Source: Lachnospiraceae bacterium UBA3641 (GTDB taxonomy: Bacteria > Bacillota > Clostridia > Lachnospirales > Lachnospiraceae). From it: 26,054 nucleotides of DNA. The notes beneath the pieces are model-generated. The model was not told the DNA's origin, did no database searches, and was given only the letters and a program-made list of their open reading frames with translations. Position numbers and translations under genes: made by a program. Below are positions 15,040-22,558 of this stretch, in pieces. Location of the stretch: the NCBI GenBank assembly GCA_002373875.1, contig DFKQ01000095.1:1-26054 (forward strand), written 5' to 3'. The stretch's first letter is position 1, and the number at the start of each line of letters is the position of its first letter.

Positions 15040-17253
15040 ACGGAAACACTAAGAGGCTACATAGAACATATAGTATTCAGAAACGATGAGAACGGTTATA
15101 CCGTTCTCAATCTTGTGTCCGAGGGAGAGGATATTACCTGTGTCGGCTTTTTCAAATACGCCGATGAAGGGGAAAATGTTGAACTTAAGGGTGACTTTAC
15201 GGAGCATGCCGTTTACGGCGAACAGTTTAAGGTTGAATCCTATGAAGTGAAGGAACCCGAGGACACCATTTCGATAATCAGATATCTGGGATCGGGAGCC
15301 ATCAAGGGAATAGGTCAGGCTCTTGCGACGAGGATTGTTAAGGAATTCGGAGCAGATACCTTCAGGGTCATTGAAGAAGACCCCTTAAGACTTGCGGGGA
15401 TAAAGGGGATAAGCGAGCGTAAGGCCCGTGAGATCGCGGTCCAGGTAATCGAGAAGCAGGACCTTCGAAAGGTCATGGTCTTCCTTCAGCAGTATGGCAT
15501 ATCCGGAATTTTAGCCAATAAAATCTATAAAAAATACGGGAATGACTGTTATCGTATCATAAATGAAAATCCCTATCTGCTTGCGGACGATATAGACGGT
15601 GTGGGCTTTAAGACAGCCGATGAGATCGCATCAAGGGTCGGTATACATATGGATTCCGATTACCGTATCAGGAGTGCGGTGATCTACGTCCTGACGGATG
15701 CGGCCGGCGAGGGTCACTGCTATCTTCCGAAGGATGAGCTTACAAGGAGGTCGACTGAGCTTCTGGGAGTGACACAGGAGGCCGTATGGATACAGACTCA
15801 GAACCTGGCCATGGACAGGCGCCTGTATATAAAGATAAAGGGCGATATGACGGTGGTTTACGCCGGGGCCTTCTACCACATGGAGCTTGCCTGCGCCAGA
15901 AGGCTTAAGGATCTTGACATTACTGCCGACGAGGATGAAGGGACTATACGCAGGAAGATAGAAGTCCTTGAGAAGTCGGAAGATATTGAGCTTGAAGAGA
16001 AGCAGAGAGAGGCCGTTGTCAAGGCCGTGATGAACGGTATAACGATCATAACGGGTGGTCCCGGTACAGGTAAGACAACCATAATAAATATGATCATCAG
16101 GTATTTTGAGCTTGAAGGTCTGTCTATTTCCCTGGCAGCACCCACCGGACGGGCAGCCAAGAGAATGACCGAGGCAACGGGAGCGGAAGCATCGACCATA
16201 CAGAGGATGCTCCATTTAAGCGTATCCGATTCAGATGATAAAGGTTTTTACTTCGCATCAAATGAAGATAATCCAATAGAATCCGATGTTGTGATAATAG
16301 ATGAGATGTCCATGGTGGATCTTCCTCTCTTTAATGCGCTTCTTAAGGCAATACCCGTCGGAGTACGCCTTATAATGGTGGGAGATACCAACCAGCTTCC
16401 GTCGGTAGGACCGGGTGCGGTCCTTAAGGATGTTATCGCATCAGGCTGTTTCACAGTGGTGTCCCTTAAGAAGATATTCAGACAGGCTGAACGGTCGGAT
16501 ATAGTGGTCAATGCCCATAAGATAAATGAGGGGCAGCATCCTGTGCTCGATAATAAGAGCAGGGACTTCTTCTTCCTTGAGAGGGACAATGTTGATCTTA
16601 TACTCAACAATATCATCCATCTGATAAGGGAGAAGCTTCCGAAATATGTCGGAGTGGAGCCGGCCGATATTCAGGTTCTGACCCCGATGAGGAAGGGAAG
16701 CCTGGGAGTCGAAGCATTGAATCCCATTCTCCAGAGGTATCTGAACCCGGACGACGGTTCGAAGAGGGAGTGCGAGGTAAGGGATGTGATCTTCCGCGAA
16801 TGCGACAAGGTGATGCAGATAAAAAACAATTACAGGCTCGAATGGGAGATAAGGAGTAAGTACGGGATCCCGATCGATAAGGGTCTTGGGATATTTAACG
16901 GTGATATGGGAATCATTACGGAGATAGACAATTATAATGAAACCCTGACGGTGATGTATGACGGGATGCGGTCGGTCGTTTATCCCTTCTCGGGGCTTGA
17001 TGAGATCGAGCATGCTTATGCGGTAACGATACACAAGTCTCAGGGCAGCGAATATCCGGCAGTCATTATCCCCTTGCTCCAAGGTCCCAGAATGCTCTTT
17101 AACAGGAACCTCCTGTATACAGGAGTTACGAGGGCTAAGGACTGTGTCATGCTGCTTGGCAGCAGGGAGAGGATCAATGCCATGATAGACAATGCGGATG
17201 AGCAATTGCGCTATACGGGACTGGCAGAAAGCATTAAGGAGATGTACGGATGA
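15040..17253 (+). CDS. recD2: RecD2-type ATP-dependent DNA helicase with apparent ACG start
   Basis: A superfamily 1B 5'-3' helicase of the RecD2 (YrrC) type, which acts in repair and replication-fork maintenance without RecB or RecC. Helix-hairpin-helix repeats (GSGAIKGIGQALATRIVKEF, LAGIKGISERKA, ADDIDGVGFKTADEIA) precede Walker A GGPGTGKTTI (about 339), IIDEMSMVD and VTIHKSQGSEYPAVIIP. Codons from 15040 (ACG GAA ACA CTA) encode TETLRGYIEHIVFRNDENGY, which matches the family N-terminus, and a GAGGA ribosome site lies seven bases before that ACG, where ATG would be expected. From 15040 the product is 737 residues, normal for RecD2. The first standard start, GTG 15115, gives 712 residues but removes part of the N-terminal domain. 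The gene overlaps comF by four bases. Confidence 0.92.
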   Translation, partial: TETLRGYIEHIVFRNDENGYTVLNLVSEGEDITCVGFFKYADEGENVELKGDFTEHAVYGEQFKVESYEVKEPEDTISIIRYLGSGAIKGIGQALATRIVKEFGADTFRVIEEDPLRLAGIKGISERKAREIAVQVIEKQDLRKVMVFLQQYGISGILANKIYKKYGNDCYRIINENPYLLADDIDGVGFKTADEIASRVGIHMDSDYRIRSAVIYVLTDAAGEGHCYLPKDELTRRSTELLGVTQEAVWIQTQNLAMDRRLYIKIKGDMTVVYAGAFYHMELACARRLKDLDITADEDEGTIRRKIEVLEKSEDIELEEKQREAVVKAVMNGITIITGGPGTGKTTIINMIIRYFELEGLSISLAAPTGRAAKRMTEATGAEASTIQRMLHLSVSDSDDKGFYFASNEDNPIESDVVIIDEMSMVDLPLFNALLKAIPVGVRLIMVGDTNQLPSVGPGAVLKDVIASGCFTVVSLKKIFRQAERSDIVVNAHKINEGQHPVLDNKSRDFFFLERDNVDLILNNIIHLIREKLPKYVGVEPADIQVLTPMRKGSLGVEALNPILQRYLNPDDGSKRECEVRDVIFRECDKVMQIKNNYRLEWEIRSKYGIPIDKGLGIFNGDMGIITEIDNYNETLTVMYDGMRSVVYPFSGLDEIEHAYAVTIHKSQGSEYPAVIIPLLQGPRMLFNRNLLYTGVTRAKDCVMLLGSRERINAMIDNADEQLRYTGLAESIKEMYG

Positions 17254-17960
17254 GAGGGGCCGGAAGGATTTGGGATATTGTATATCCGAGAAGGTGCCCG
17301 GTCTGTGATGATGTCGTAACAAGACCGGGGCTTTATATCTGCGAAGAATGTGAAGGAAGCTTTACATATGTGAAGGATCCCTACTGCATGAAATGCGCCC
17401 GTCCGCTCAAGGACAGCAGCATGGTCATGTGTGAGGAATGCATAAAAAGAGAGCATGTTTTCGACAGCAACCGAGCGGTATTTATATATGATGAAGAACT
17501 GAAGGAGAGCGTGTACAGGTATAAGTACGGGGGCAGGGCGGAGTATGCCGATTACTATGCCGGGGAAATGGCAAGACATCTTGAGTCATATATAAGGTCC
17601 TGTGAGGCGGATGCCGTTATTCCCGTTCCCCTCCATGCAAGCAGGTTCAGGGAAAGGGGCTATAACCAGGCGGAGCTGTTGGCTGAGGGGCTTGCACGTT
17701 TCTTCGGTATACCTTTAAGAAAGGATATGCTGAGCCGCCCGGTGAAAACCGAGGCGCAAAAATCACTTCGTGCCGGACAGAGGCAAAATAATTTGAAAAA
17801 GGCTTTTAAAATAGACGCTGATGTTGTAAAATTAAAGAACACACTACTGGTCGATGACATATATACCACAGGAGCCACGATGGATGCGGCGGCAGCCTGC
17901 CTCAAGGAGGCGGGAGTTTTGAATGTATACTGTGTGGCGCTGGGTATAGCCTGTATCTGA
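17250..17960 (+). CDS. comF: ComF family protein (ComFC), phosphoribosyltransferase fold
   Basis: A 236-residue ComFC-like cytoplasmic protein, needed for DNA uptake in competent Firmicutes. It has an N-terminal cysteine-rich zinc region (CPVCDD, CEEC, CMKCARPL, CEEC) and a type I phosphoribosyltransferase domain with PVPLHASRFRERGYNQAELL and the PRPP-binding loop LLVDDIYTTGATMDAA (about 199-214). The start ATG overlaps the recD2 stop (ATGA), so translation is coupled. It is followed by a YvyF-type gene as in B. subtilis comFC-yvyF. With the ComM-DprA fusion at the start of the window, competence function in this strain is uncertain. Confidence 0.92.
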   Translation: MRGAGRIWDIVYPRRCPVCDDVVTRPGLYICEECEGSFTYVKDPYCMKCARPLKDSSMVMCEECIKREHVFDSNRAVFIYDEELKESVYRYKYGGRAEYADYYAGEMARHLESYIRSCEADAVIPVPLHASRFRERGYNQAELLAEGLARFFGIPLRKDMLSRPVKTEAQKSLRAGQRQNNLKKAFKIDADVVKLKNTLLVDDIYTTGATMDAAAACLKEAGVLNVYCVALGIACI

Positions 17961-18002
17961 CCGGGAATTGCAGTGTAAAGCAAAATATGAAAGATGAGAA
18001 CT

Positions 18003-18041
18003 GTCATAAGGAATCCACCGCAAGCGGTACCCCCTTATGAC
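18003..18041. repeat. Palindromic intergenic repeat, copy C (inverted relative to copy B)
   Basis: GTCATAAGG and CTTATGAC bound a 39-base unit whose reverse complement differs from copy B at three positions only. It lies between comF and the YvyF-type gene, ending 11 bases before the latter's ribosome site. Confidence 0.8.
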
Positions 18042-18061
18042 AAACTTCGGAGGTATTTACT

Positions 18062-18469
18062 ATGAATGTTAAGAATTGCAGAAACTGTGGTAGGCTATTC
18101 AATTATATTGCAGGGCCTAATATCTGTCCGAACTGTAAGGAAGAGATAGAGAAGAAGTTCCAGCAGGCTAAGGAATTCGTGCGCAATACAGCACATGCAA
18201 CCGTATCAATGGTTGCCGAGGAAGTCGATGTTCCCGAGTCTCAGGTTAAGCAGTGGATAAGGGAAGAGAGGCTTGTATTTTCCGATGCTTCCATCGCTGG
18301 TATCCAGTGCGAGGTATGCGGTGAGCCCATTCTTACAGGCCGTTTTTGCGCCAAATGTAAGAATCAGGTTATGAATGATCTGAACGGAGCCATTAAGAAG
18401 CCGGAAGCTCCTGTTATTCAGAAGAAGGAAAAGGAAAATCCGAGGATGAGGTTCTTAGACAACAGATAA
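18062..18469 (+). CDS. yvyF: Flagellar operon protein of the YvyF/TIGR03826 type
   Basis: A 135-residue protein with two zinc ribbons and a helix-turn-helix between them. NCRNCGRLF and NICPNCKEEIE form the first ribbon (about 5-30); VSMVAEEVDVPESQVKQWI is the helix-turn-helix (about 49-67); CEVCGEPILTGRFCAKC is the second ribbon (about 82-98). The family sits in flagellar/competence loci of Firmicutes, normally upstream of flgM, and is regarded as a probable regulator. Here flgM does not follow. CGGAGG lies well placed before ATG 18062. Confidence 0.85.
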   Translation: MNVKNCRNCGRLFNYIAGPNICPNCKEEIEKKFQQAKEFVRNTAHATVSMVAEEVDVPESQVKQWIREERLVFSDASIAGIQCEVCGEPILTGRFCAKCKNQVMNDLNGAIKKPEAPVIQKKEKENPRMRFLDNR

Positions 18470-18484
18470 GAACCGGATTGTAAG

Positions 18485-18874
18485 ATGTTAAACGAAGACC
18501 GTATAGAATTAATGACCAAAATGGCGGCTTATGAAAGCCGGCAGGGAAGAAGAGATATATCTGTCCACGAATTTTTCAGGGGGGACTATATCAGCTTTCA
18601 GGTACTTAAATCGGCATTGTACTGCACGGTGGGATTTGCACTGGGAGTTGCCATGTACATACTTTATGACCTTGAAGGCTTCCTTACTGACTTTTATAAG
18701 ATGGATGTGGTTGAATTTGCCAAGGGCATAGCCACAAAGTACGCTGTCGTTTTGGTTATTTATTTGCTTGCTTCATATTTTGTTTATGCCTACAGATACA
18801 GCAGGGCGAAAAAACACATGAAGAAATACGTTTCCCAGTTGAATGAGCTTGATACCATGTACGACTGGGAATAG
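18485..18874 (+). CDS. Uncharacterised two-span membrane protein
   Basis: I do not recognise this 129-residue protein. It has a charged N-terminal stretch (about 1-35, ending HEFFRGDYISFQ), a membrane segment at about 40-58 (LYCTVGFALGVAMYILYDL), a second at about 82-100 (YAVVLVIYLLASYFVYAYRY), and a basic then acidic tail (SRAKKHMKKYVSQLNELD). The topology puts both ends on the same side, probably the cytoplasm. It lies 15 bases after yvyF and 32 bases before another membrane gene, and both precede cdaA, so it may belong to the cdaA transcription unit. The ribosome site is weak. Confidence 0.7.
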   Translation: MLNEDRIELMTKMAAYESRQGRRDISVHEFFRGDYISFQVLKSALYCTVGFALGVAMYILYDLEGFLTDFYKMDVVEFAKGIATKYAVVLVIYLLASYFVYAYRYSRAKKHMKKYVSQLNELDTMYDWE

Positions 18875-18906
18875 CTGATCAGGATAGAATAAAGGTAGGA
18901 AGAGTC

Positions 18907-19872
18907 ATGACTAATCTGCTGGTATTTAAGGAACAGCTTACAGGTTTCTTCTCAAGGTTTGAAACCTATATCATAGCGGTTCTTAAGTTTTTTGTAGGCT
19001 TGATAGCGCTGCTTATCATTAATGCCAATTTGGGATACATGTCTAAGATCAACAACGGTGCCATAGTGCTTATCGTTTCCCTTTTGTGCTCTTTTTTACC
19101 CATGAATCTTATAGTCCTGCTCATAGCGGCCTTTGCCCTTCTGCATGTTTATGCCCTGTCTCTTGAATGCGCACTGATAGTGGGTTTTGTTTTCGTTATA
19201 ATGTTTGTGCTCTATTTCAGGTTCTCACCCGGGGATGCCGTTGCAGTGATCCTTACACCCATCTGTTTCATGCTCAGGATACCTTATGTCGTTCCGATGG
19301 CCCTTGGATTTATGGGAACACCCATGTCGTGTATGTCCGTGGGATGCGGTACGGTCGCGTATTTCATGCTCAATTACATTAAGGAAAATGCCGACCAGAT
19401 AGCGTCCCTGTCAACGGATGCCGAGTCGGCTCTCGGAAGCTTTAAATATCTTATAGACGGACTGCTGGGTTCGGACAGGATGCTTCTCTTTGTCATTACG
19501 TTTGCCGTGGTTGTGATCGCCGAGTTTATGATAAAGTCACTTCCTGTCGACTATTCCTGGAAGATAGGACTGGGCCTTGGTGCGATCGTAAACATATTGG
19601 TGATCCTTATCGGATGCTCGGCACTTGAGGTCGATATGTCCATAGGAGGAGTTTTTGTGGGAACCCTCGTGTCGGTGCTTATAGTCCTCATCATACAGTT
19701 TTTCGTGTTTAATGTTGATTACTCGCGCACGGAGAATGTTCAGTTCGAGGATGACGAGTATTATTATTATGTCAAGGCCATACCCAAGATGTCGGTGGAA
19801 GCTCCCGATGTGAACGTGACAAGGATGGGTTATGACGAAGATGCAGTGGAAGATTTACAGTACTTTGAGTAA
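18907..19872 (+). CDS. Uncharacterised polytopic membrane protein upstream of cdaA
   Basis: A 321-residue protein with about eight or nine hydrophobic spans between residues 20 and 275 (for example KFFVGLIALLIINANLGYM, LIVGFVFVIMFVLYF and VSVLIVLIIQFFVFNVDY). A central loop, GFMGTPMSCMSVGCG, is rich in Cys, Met and Gly. After the last span a cytoplasmic-looking tail carries FEDDEYYYYVKAIPK, with four consecutive tyrosines. No transporter or enzyme motif is recognisable. AGGTAGGAAG precedes ATG 18907. It ends 28 bases before cdaA, so co-transcription with the cyclase is likely and a role in membrane or c-di-AMP physiology is possible, but that is inference from position only. Confidence 0.75.
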   Translation: MTNLLVFKEQLTGFFSRFETYIIAVLKFFVGLIALLIINANLGYMSKINNGAIVLIVSLLCSFLPMNLIVLLIAAFALLHVYALSLECALIVGFVFVIMFVLYFRFSPGDAVAVILTPICFMLRIPYVVPMALGFMGTPMSCMSVGCGTVAYFMLNYIKENADQIASLSTDAESALGSFKYLIDGLLGSDRMLLFVITFAVVVIAEFMIKSLPVDYSWKIGLGLGAIVNILVILIGCSALEVDMSIGGVFVGTLVSVLIVLIIQFFVFNVDYSRTENVQFEDDEYYYYVKAIPKMSVEAPDVNVTRMGYDEDAVEDLQYFE

Positions 19873-19900
19873 TCTTCGGAACAGATTTTAAGGTATAGTT

Positions 19901-20794
19901 ATGGAACAGATTGGAACGGCCATAAGATCCATTATGAACCAATATCTGGGATGGGTGTCCATGCCGGTGATCATGTGGACCGATATTATAGAAATAATCA
20001 TAATATCCATTCTGGTGTACCATGTCCTTCGGTGGATCAAGAACACCAGGGCATGGGCTCTCATGAGGGGTATTCTCATCATATTGGTATTTGTTTTTTT
20101 TGCTGCCCTCTTCGATATGACCACTATACTGTGGATAGCCAAGAATGTTACGGGGATCGCGGTTACGGCACTTCTTATCGTATTTCAGCCTGAGCTTCGT
20201 AAGGCACTTGAGCAGATCGGTAAATCAAACGTATTGTCCGGTATTGTCCAGTTCGACTCATCGAGGGTTACGGGCGAGATGTTTTCCGATAAAACAATAA
20301 ATGAACTTATAAGGGCATCTTATGAAATGGGTAAAGCCAAGACCGGAGCCCTTATCGTGGTTCAGAACAAGGATCCCCTTACGGAATACGAGCTTACGGG
20401 AATCCTCATTGATTCCCTGGTTTCCAGCCAGCTTCTCATCAATATATTCGAACATAACACTCCGCTCCATGACGGAGCCGTTATCATACACGGAGACAGG
20501 ATAGCATCCGCCACCTGTTATCTGCCCCTGTCCGACAACATGGAACTCAGCAAGGAACTGGGTACAAGACATCGTGCCGGAGTAGGTATATCGGAGGCAA
20601 CCGATTCGCTGACGATCATCGTATCAGAAGAGACAGGCCGTGTTTCCGTTGCAATGAACGGTGAACTCTTCAGGAATATCGACGCCGATTTCCTGAGAAA
20701 GAAGCTGGAGATAGTACAGAGCAAGACAATGGAAGAAAAGAAGATATTCTTCTGGAAAGGCAGGGCTAAGAATGAGACAAAAGCTGACAAATAA
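19901..20794 (+). CDS. cdaA: Diadenylate cyclase CdaA
   Basis: A 297-residue membrane-bound enzyme that condenses two ATP into c-di-AMP, a regulator of potassium, osmolyte and cell-wall homeostasis. Three membrane spans lie at about 28-45, 56-71 and 75-95. The DisA_N cyclase domain follows, with LHDGAVIIHGDRI (DGA at 191-193) and GTRHRAGVGISE (RHR at 223-225), both catalytic motifs intact. The C-terminus is basic and charged. ATG 19901 follows AAGG at a suitable distance. The stop lies inside the next gene (cdaR), a 23-base overlap typical of the cdaA-cdaR pair. glmM, often third in this operon, is not here. Confidence 0.95.
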   Translation: MEQIGTAIRSIMNQYLGWVSMPVIMWTDIIEIIIISILVYHVLRWIKNTRAWALMRGILIILVFVFFAALFDMTTILWIAKNVTGIAVTALLIVFQPELRKALEQIGKSNVLSGIVQFDSSRVTGEMFSDKTINELIRASYEMGKAKTGALIVVQNKDPLTEYELTGILIDSLVSSQLLINIFEHNTPLHDGAVIIHGDRIASATCYLPLSDNMELSKELGTRHRAGVGISEATDSLTIIVSEETGRVSVAMNGELFRNIDADFLRKKLEIVQSKTMEEKKIFFWKGRAKNETKADK

Positions 20795-22148
20795 TCTTGG
20801 CCTTAAGCTGATATCCGTAGCCGTGGCATTTATACTCTGGCTTGTAGTTGTAAGTATAGATGACCCGGTCATTACCCGGAATTATTCCGGTATTGAGGTT
20901 GAGATACTGAACGCTGATGCAATAACATCCCAGGGCAAGGTTTATGAGGTTCTTGACGGCAGTAATATAATATCCGTTTCATTATCCGCCAAGAGGTCAG
21001 TCCTTGAGAAGATGAGCCGGGATTATATAAAGGCAACGGCCGACCTTAAGGAAATGACCATACTTAATTCTGTATCGATAGATGTCCGTACCACAAGGTA
21101 TTCGGATATGATCTCTTCCATAACCCCCCTGACCAAGAACCTTAAGGTGGATGTCGAGGACCTGTTAAAGAAACAGCTGTCGATCAATGTGGAAACGATC
21201 GGTACTCCTGCCAAGGGTTATGTGGTGGGAAGCAATTCGCCGAGCGTAAACATCACTTCGGTATCGGGGCCCAAGTCGGCGGTATCCAAGCTTGCCAGAG
21301 CTGTTGCCACGGTTGATGTTTCGGGAGCCTCATCTGCCCTGAGGGCGTCCTCCAAGGTTATCCTGTATGACGGTAACGGGGATGTGGTCAACAATTCGGC
21401 ACTGACCATGGGAGTGACCGATATACTGGTAGATATAGATATACTGGCTACAAAAGAGATTCCGCTGACGGCTGCAATATCGGGAACTGCTGCTGACGGC
21501 TACGCATCGACGGGCAGGGTATCGGTTTCTCCGGACACCATACTTGTTGCGGGATCGGGTTCCTCATATAAGTCATTGGAAGGAATAACCATACCGGCGG
21601 AGGATATTTCCATCGCAGGTGCTGCGGAGGATGCCGTCTTTACATTTGATATCAATGATTACCTGCCGAGCGGAGTCAGGCTTGCGGAGGATGACTATGA
21701 CGGTACGGTGGAGGTCACGGTCTATATCGGCAAGCTGGAGAACACGGTTGTGGATATCCCTACAGCCAACATAGCCATCAACAATATTCCGGCGGGTTAT
21801 CAGGCGGTTTTGGTGGACATAGGCGGAATCAAGCGGATCGAGATACAGGGACTTAATGAAGATTTAACCGGCCTTGATGTAACTAAGGTGACGGGTATTA
21901 TAGATGCTTCAAATATGACGCCAAGGGATGCGACGATCGAGGGTATCCATGCCGGATCATATGATGCTCCCGTCAGGTGGAACCTTCCTGCCGGAATAGC
22001 AGTAGTCAACTCGTCCGTGATGGAGGTAAGTCTCTATCCCGTGGCGGACGGTACGGCAATAGTAGCCCTTCCCCAGGAGGGGGTTGCTAATATCGCCGGC
22101 CAGACTGAACAGACTGAACAGACGGAACAGACTGAACAGACGGAATAA
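20772..22148 (+). CDS. cdaR: YbbR-domain protein CdaR, regulator of CdaA
   Basis: A 458-residue protein anchored by an N-terminal helix (about 8-28, LGLKLISVAVAFILWLVVVS) with the rest outside the membrane. It contains four YbbR-type beta repeats, seen for example from about 44, 136 (LSINVETIGTPAKGYVVG), 226 (EIPLTAAISGTAADGYAS) and 314 (NTVVDIPTANIAINNIPAGY). CdaR binds CdaA in the membrane and modulates c-di-AMP synthesis. The start overlaps cdaA, so the two are translationally coupled. The C-terminus ends in five TEQ-type units encoded by a 9-base tandem repeat, an unusual low-complexity tail. Confidence 0.93.
   Translation: MRQKLTNNLGLKLISVAVAFILWLVVVSIDDPVITRNYSGIEVEILNADAITSQGKVYEVLDGSNIISVSLSAKRSVLEKMSRDYIKATADLKEMTILNSVSIDVRTTRYSDMISSITPLTKNLKVDVEDLLKKQLSINVETIGTPAKGYVVGSNSPSVNITSVSGPKSAVSKLARAVATVDVSGASSALRASSKVILYDGNGDVVNNSALTMGVTDILVDIDILATKEIPLTAAISGTAADGYASTGRVSVSPDTILVAGSGSSYKSLEGITIPAEDISIAGAAEDAVFTFDINDYLPSGVRLAEDDYDGTVEVTVYIGKLENTVVDIPTANIAINNIPAGYQAVLVDIGGIKRIEIQGLNEDLTGLDVTKVTGIIDASNMTPRDATIEGIHAGSYDAPVRWNLPAGIAVVNSSVMEVSLYPVADGTAIVALPQEGVANIAGQTEQTEQTEQTEQTE
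22103..22148 (+). repeat. 9-bp tandem repeat (TEQ codons) at the end of cdaR
   Basis: Five units of ACT/ACG-GAA-CAG run to the stop, the last cut short to TE. The third and fifth units begin with ACG, the others with ACT. Unit length is a multiple of three, so copy-number change would alter tail length without a frameshift. Confidence 0.85.
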
Positions 22149-22164
22149 GGAAACAACTGGGTAC

Positions 22165-22193
22165 TTGTGGAAGCCTTGCTTCCATGTTATAAT
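22165..22193 (+). promoter_or_regulatory. HPr gene promoter with a palindrome in its spacer
   Basis: TTGTGG (22165-22170) and TATAAT (22188-22193) are separated by 17 bases, 44 bases before the HPr start. The spacer is almost filled by the perfect inverted repeat TGGAAGC-CTT-GCTTCCA (22168-22184), which could be an operator or a residual hairpin after cdaR. Confidence 0.55.
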
Positions 22194-22236
22194 AATTTGG
22201 TGTGATTGAATATTATGAAACGGAGGACATTAGCAG

Positions 22237-22500
22237 ATGGTCAGCCAGAAGGTGACTATAAAGAATCCTACGGGATTACATTTAAGACCTGCCGGCATCC
22301 TGTGTAAGGAGGCCATGCAGTTTAAGTCCCTGATCACGTTTAATTTTCGCGAGAGTACGGCGAATGCCAAGAGCGTCCTAAGCGTCCTCGGCGCATGTGT
22401 TAAATGCGGAGATGAAATTGAATTCGTGTGTGAAGGCGAGGACGAAGAAGCAGCACTCAAGGCCCTGGTGGAAGCGATAGAGAGCGGATTGGGCGAATAG
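22237..22500 (+). CDS. ptsH: HPr-family phosphocarrier protein
   Basis: An 87-residue HPr that relays phosphate from Enzyme I to sugar-specific IIA components and, in Firmicutes, serves carbon catabolite control when phosphorylated on serine. PTGLHLRPAG carries the active-site His15 and its Arg17; NAKSVLSVLG carries Ser46, the HPr kinase site, so it is an HPr and not a Crh paralogue. After Ser46 the usual SLG(I/V) segment is GACVKCGDEIEF, with two cysteines. ATG 22237 follows a CGGAGG ribosome site. It has its own promoter and terminator and no neighbouring Enzyme I gene. Confidence 0.9.
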   Translation: MVSQKVTIKNPTGLHLRPAGILCKEAMQFKSLITFNFRESTANAKSVLSVLGACVKCGDEIEFVCEGEDEEAALKALVEAIESGLGE

Positions 22501-22513
22501 AATATGTAATGAC

Positions 22514-22540
22514 AGCCGATGGTCCTCCATCGGCTTTTGT
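22514..22540 (+). terminator. Intrinsic terminator between the HPr gene and leuA
   Basis: AGCCGATGG (22514-22522) pairs with CCATCGGCT (22527-22535) around a TCCT loop and runs into TTTTG. Only about 20 bases separate it from the leuA start, leaving no room for a separate leuA promoter downstream of it. Confidence 0.85.
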
Positions 22541-22558
22541 TTACGGGAGGAAGTTATT

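Noticed and set aside
16441..17322. Long minus-strand open frame (293 codons) opposite recD2/comF
   Set aside because: It lies opposite well-supported helicase and ComF coding sequence, has no recognisable domain or ribosome site, and reads as a shadow of the codon pattern. The same applies to 2910-3557, 5802-6458, 9412-10188, 10243-10878 and 24694-25593 on the minus strand.
22103..22148. CRISPR-like array
   Set aside because: Units are contiguous 9-base coding repeats with no spacers. No CRISPR array was seen anywhere in the window.
22500..22558. T-box or leucine leader peptide before leuA
   Set aside because: The gap is too short for a T-box and no Leu-codon-rich leader frame is visible; only a simple terminator is present.
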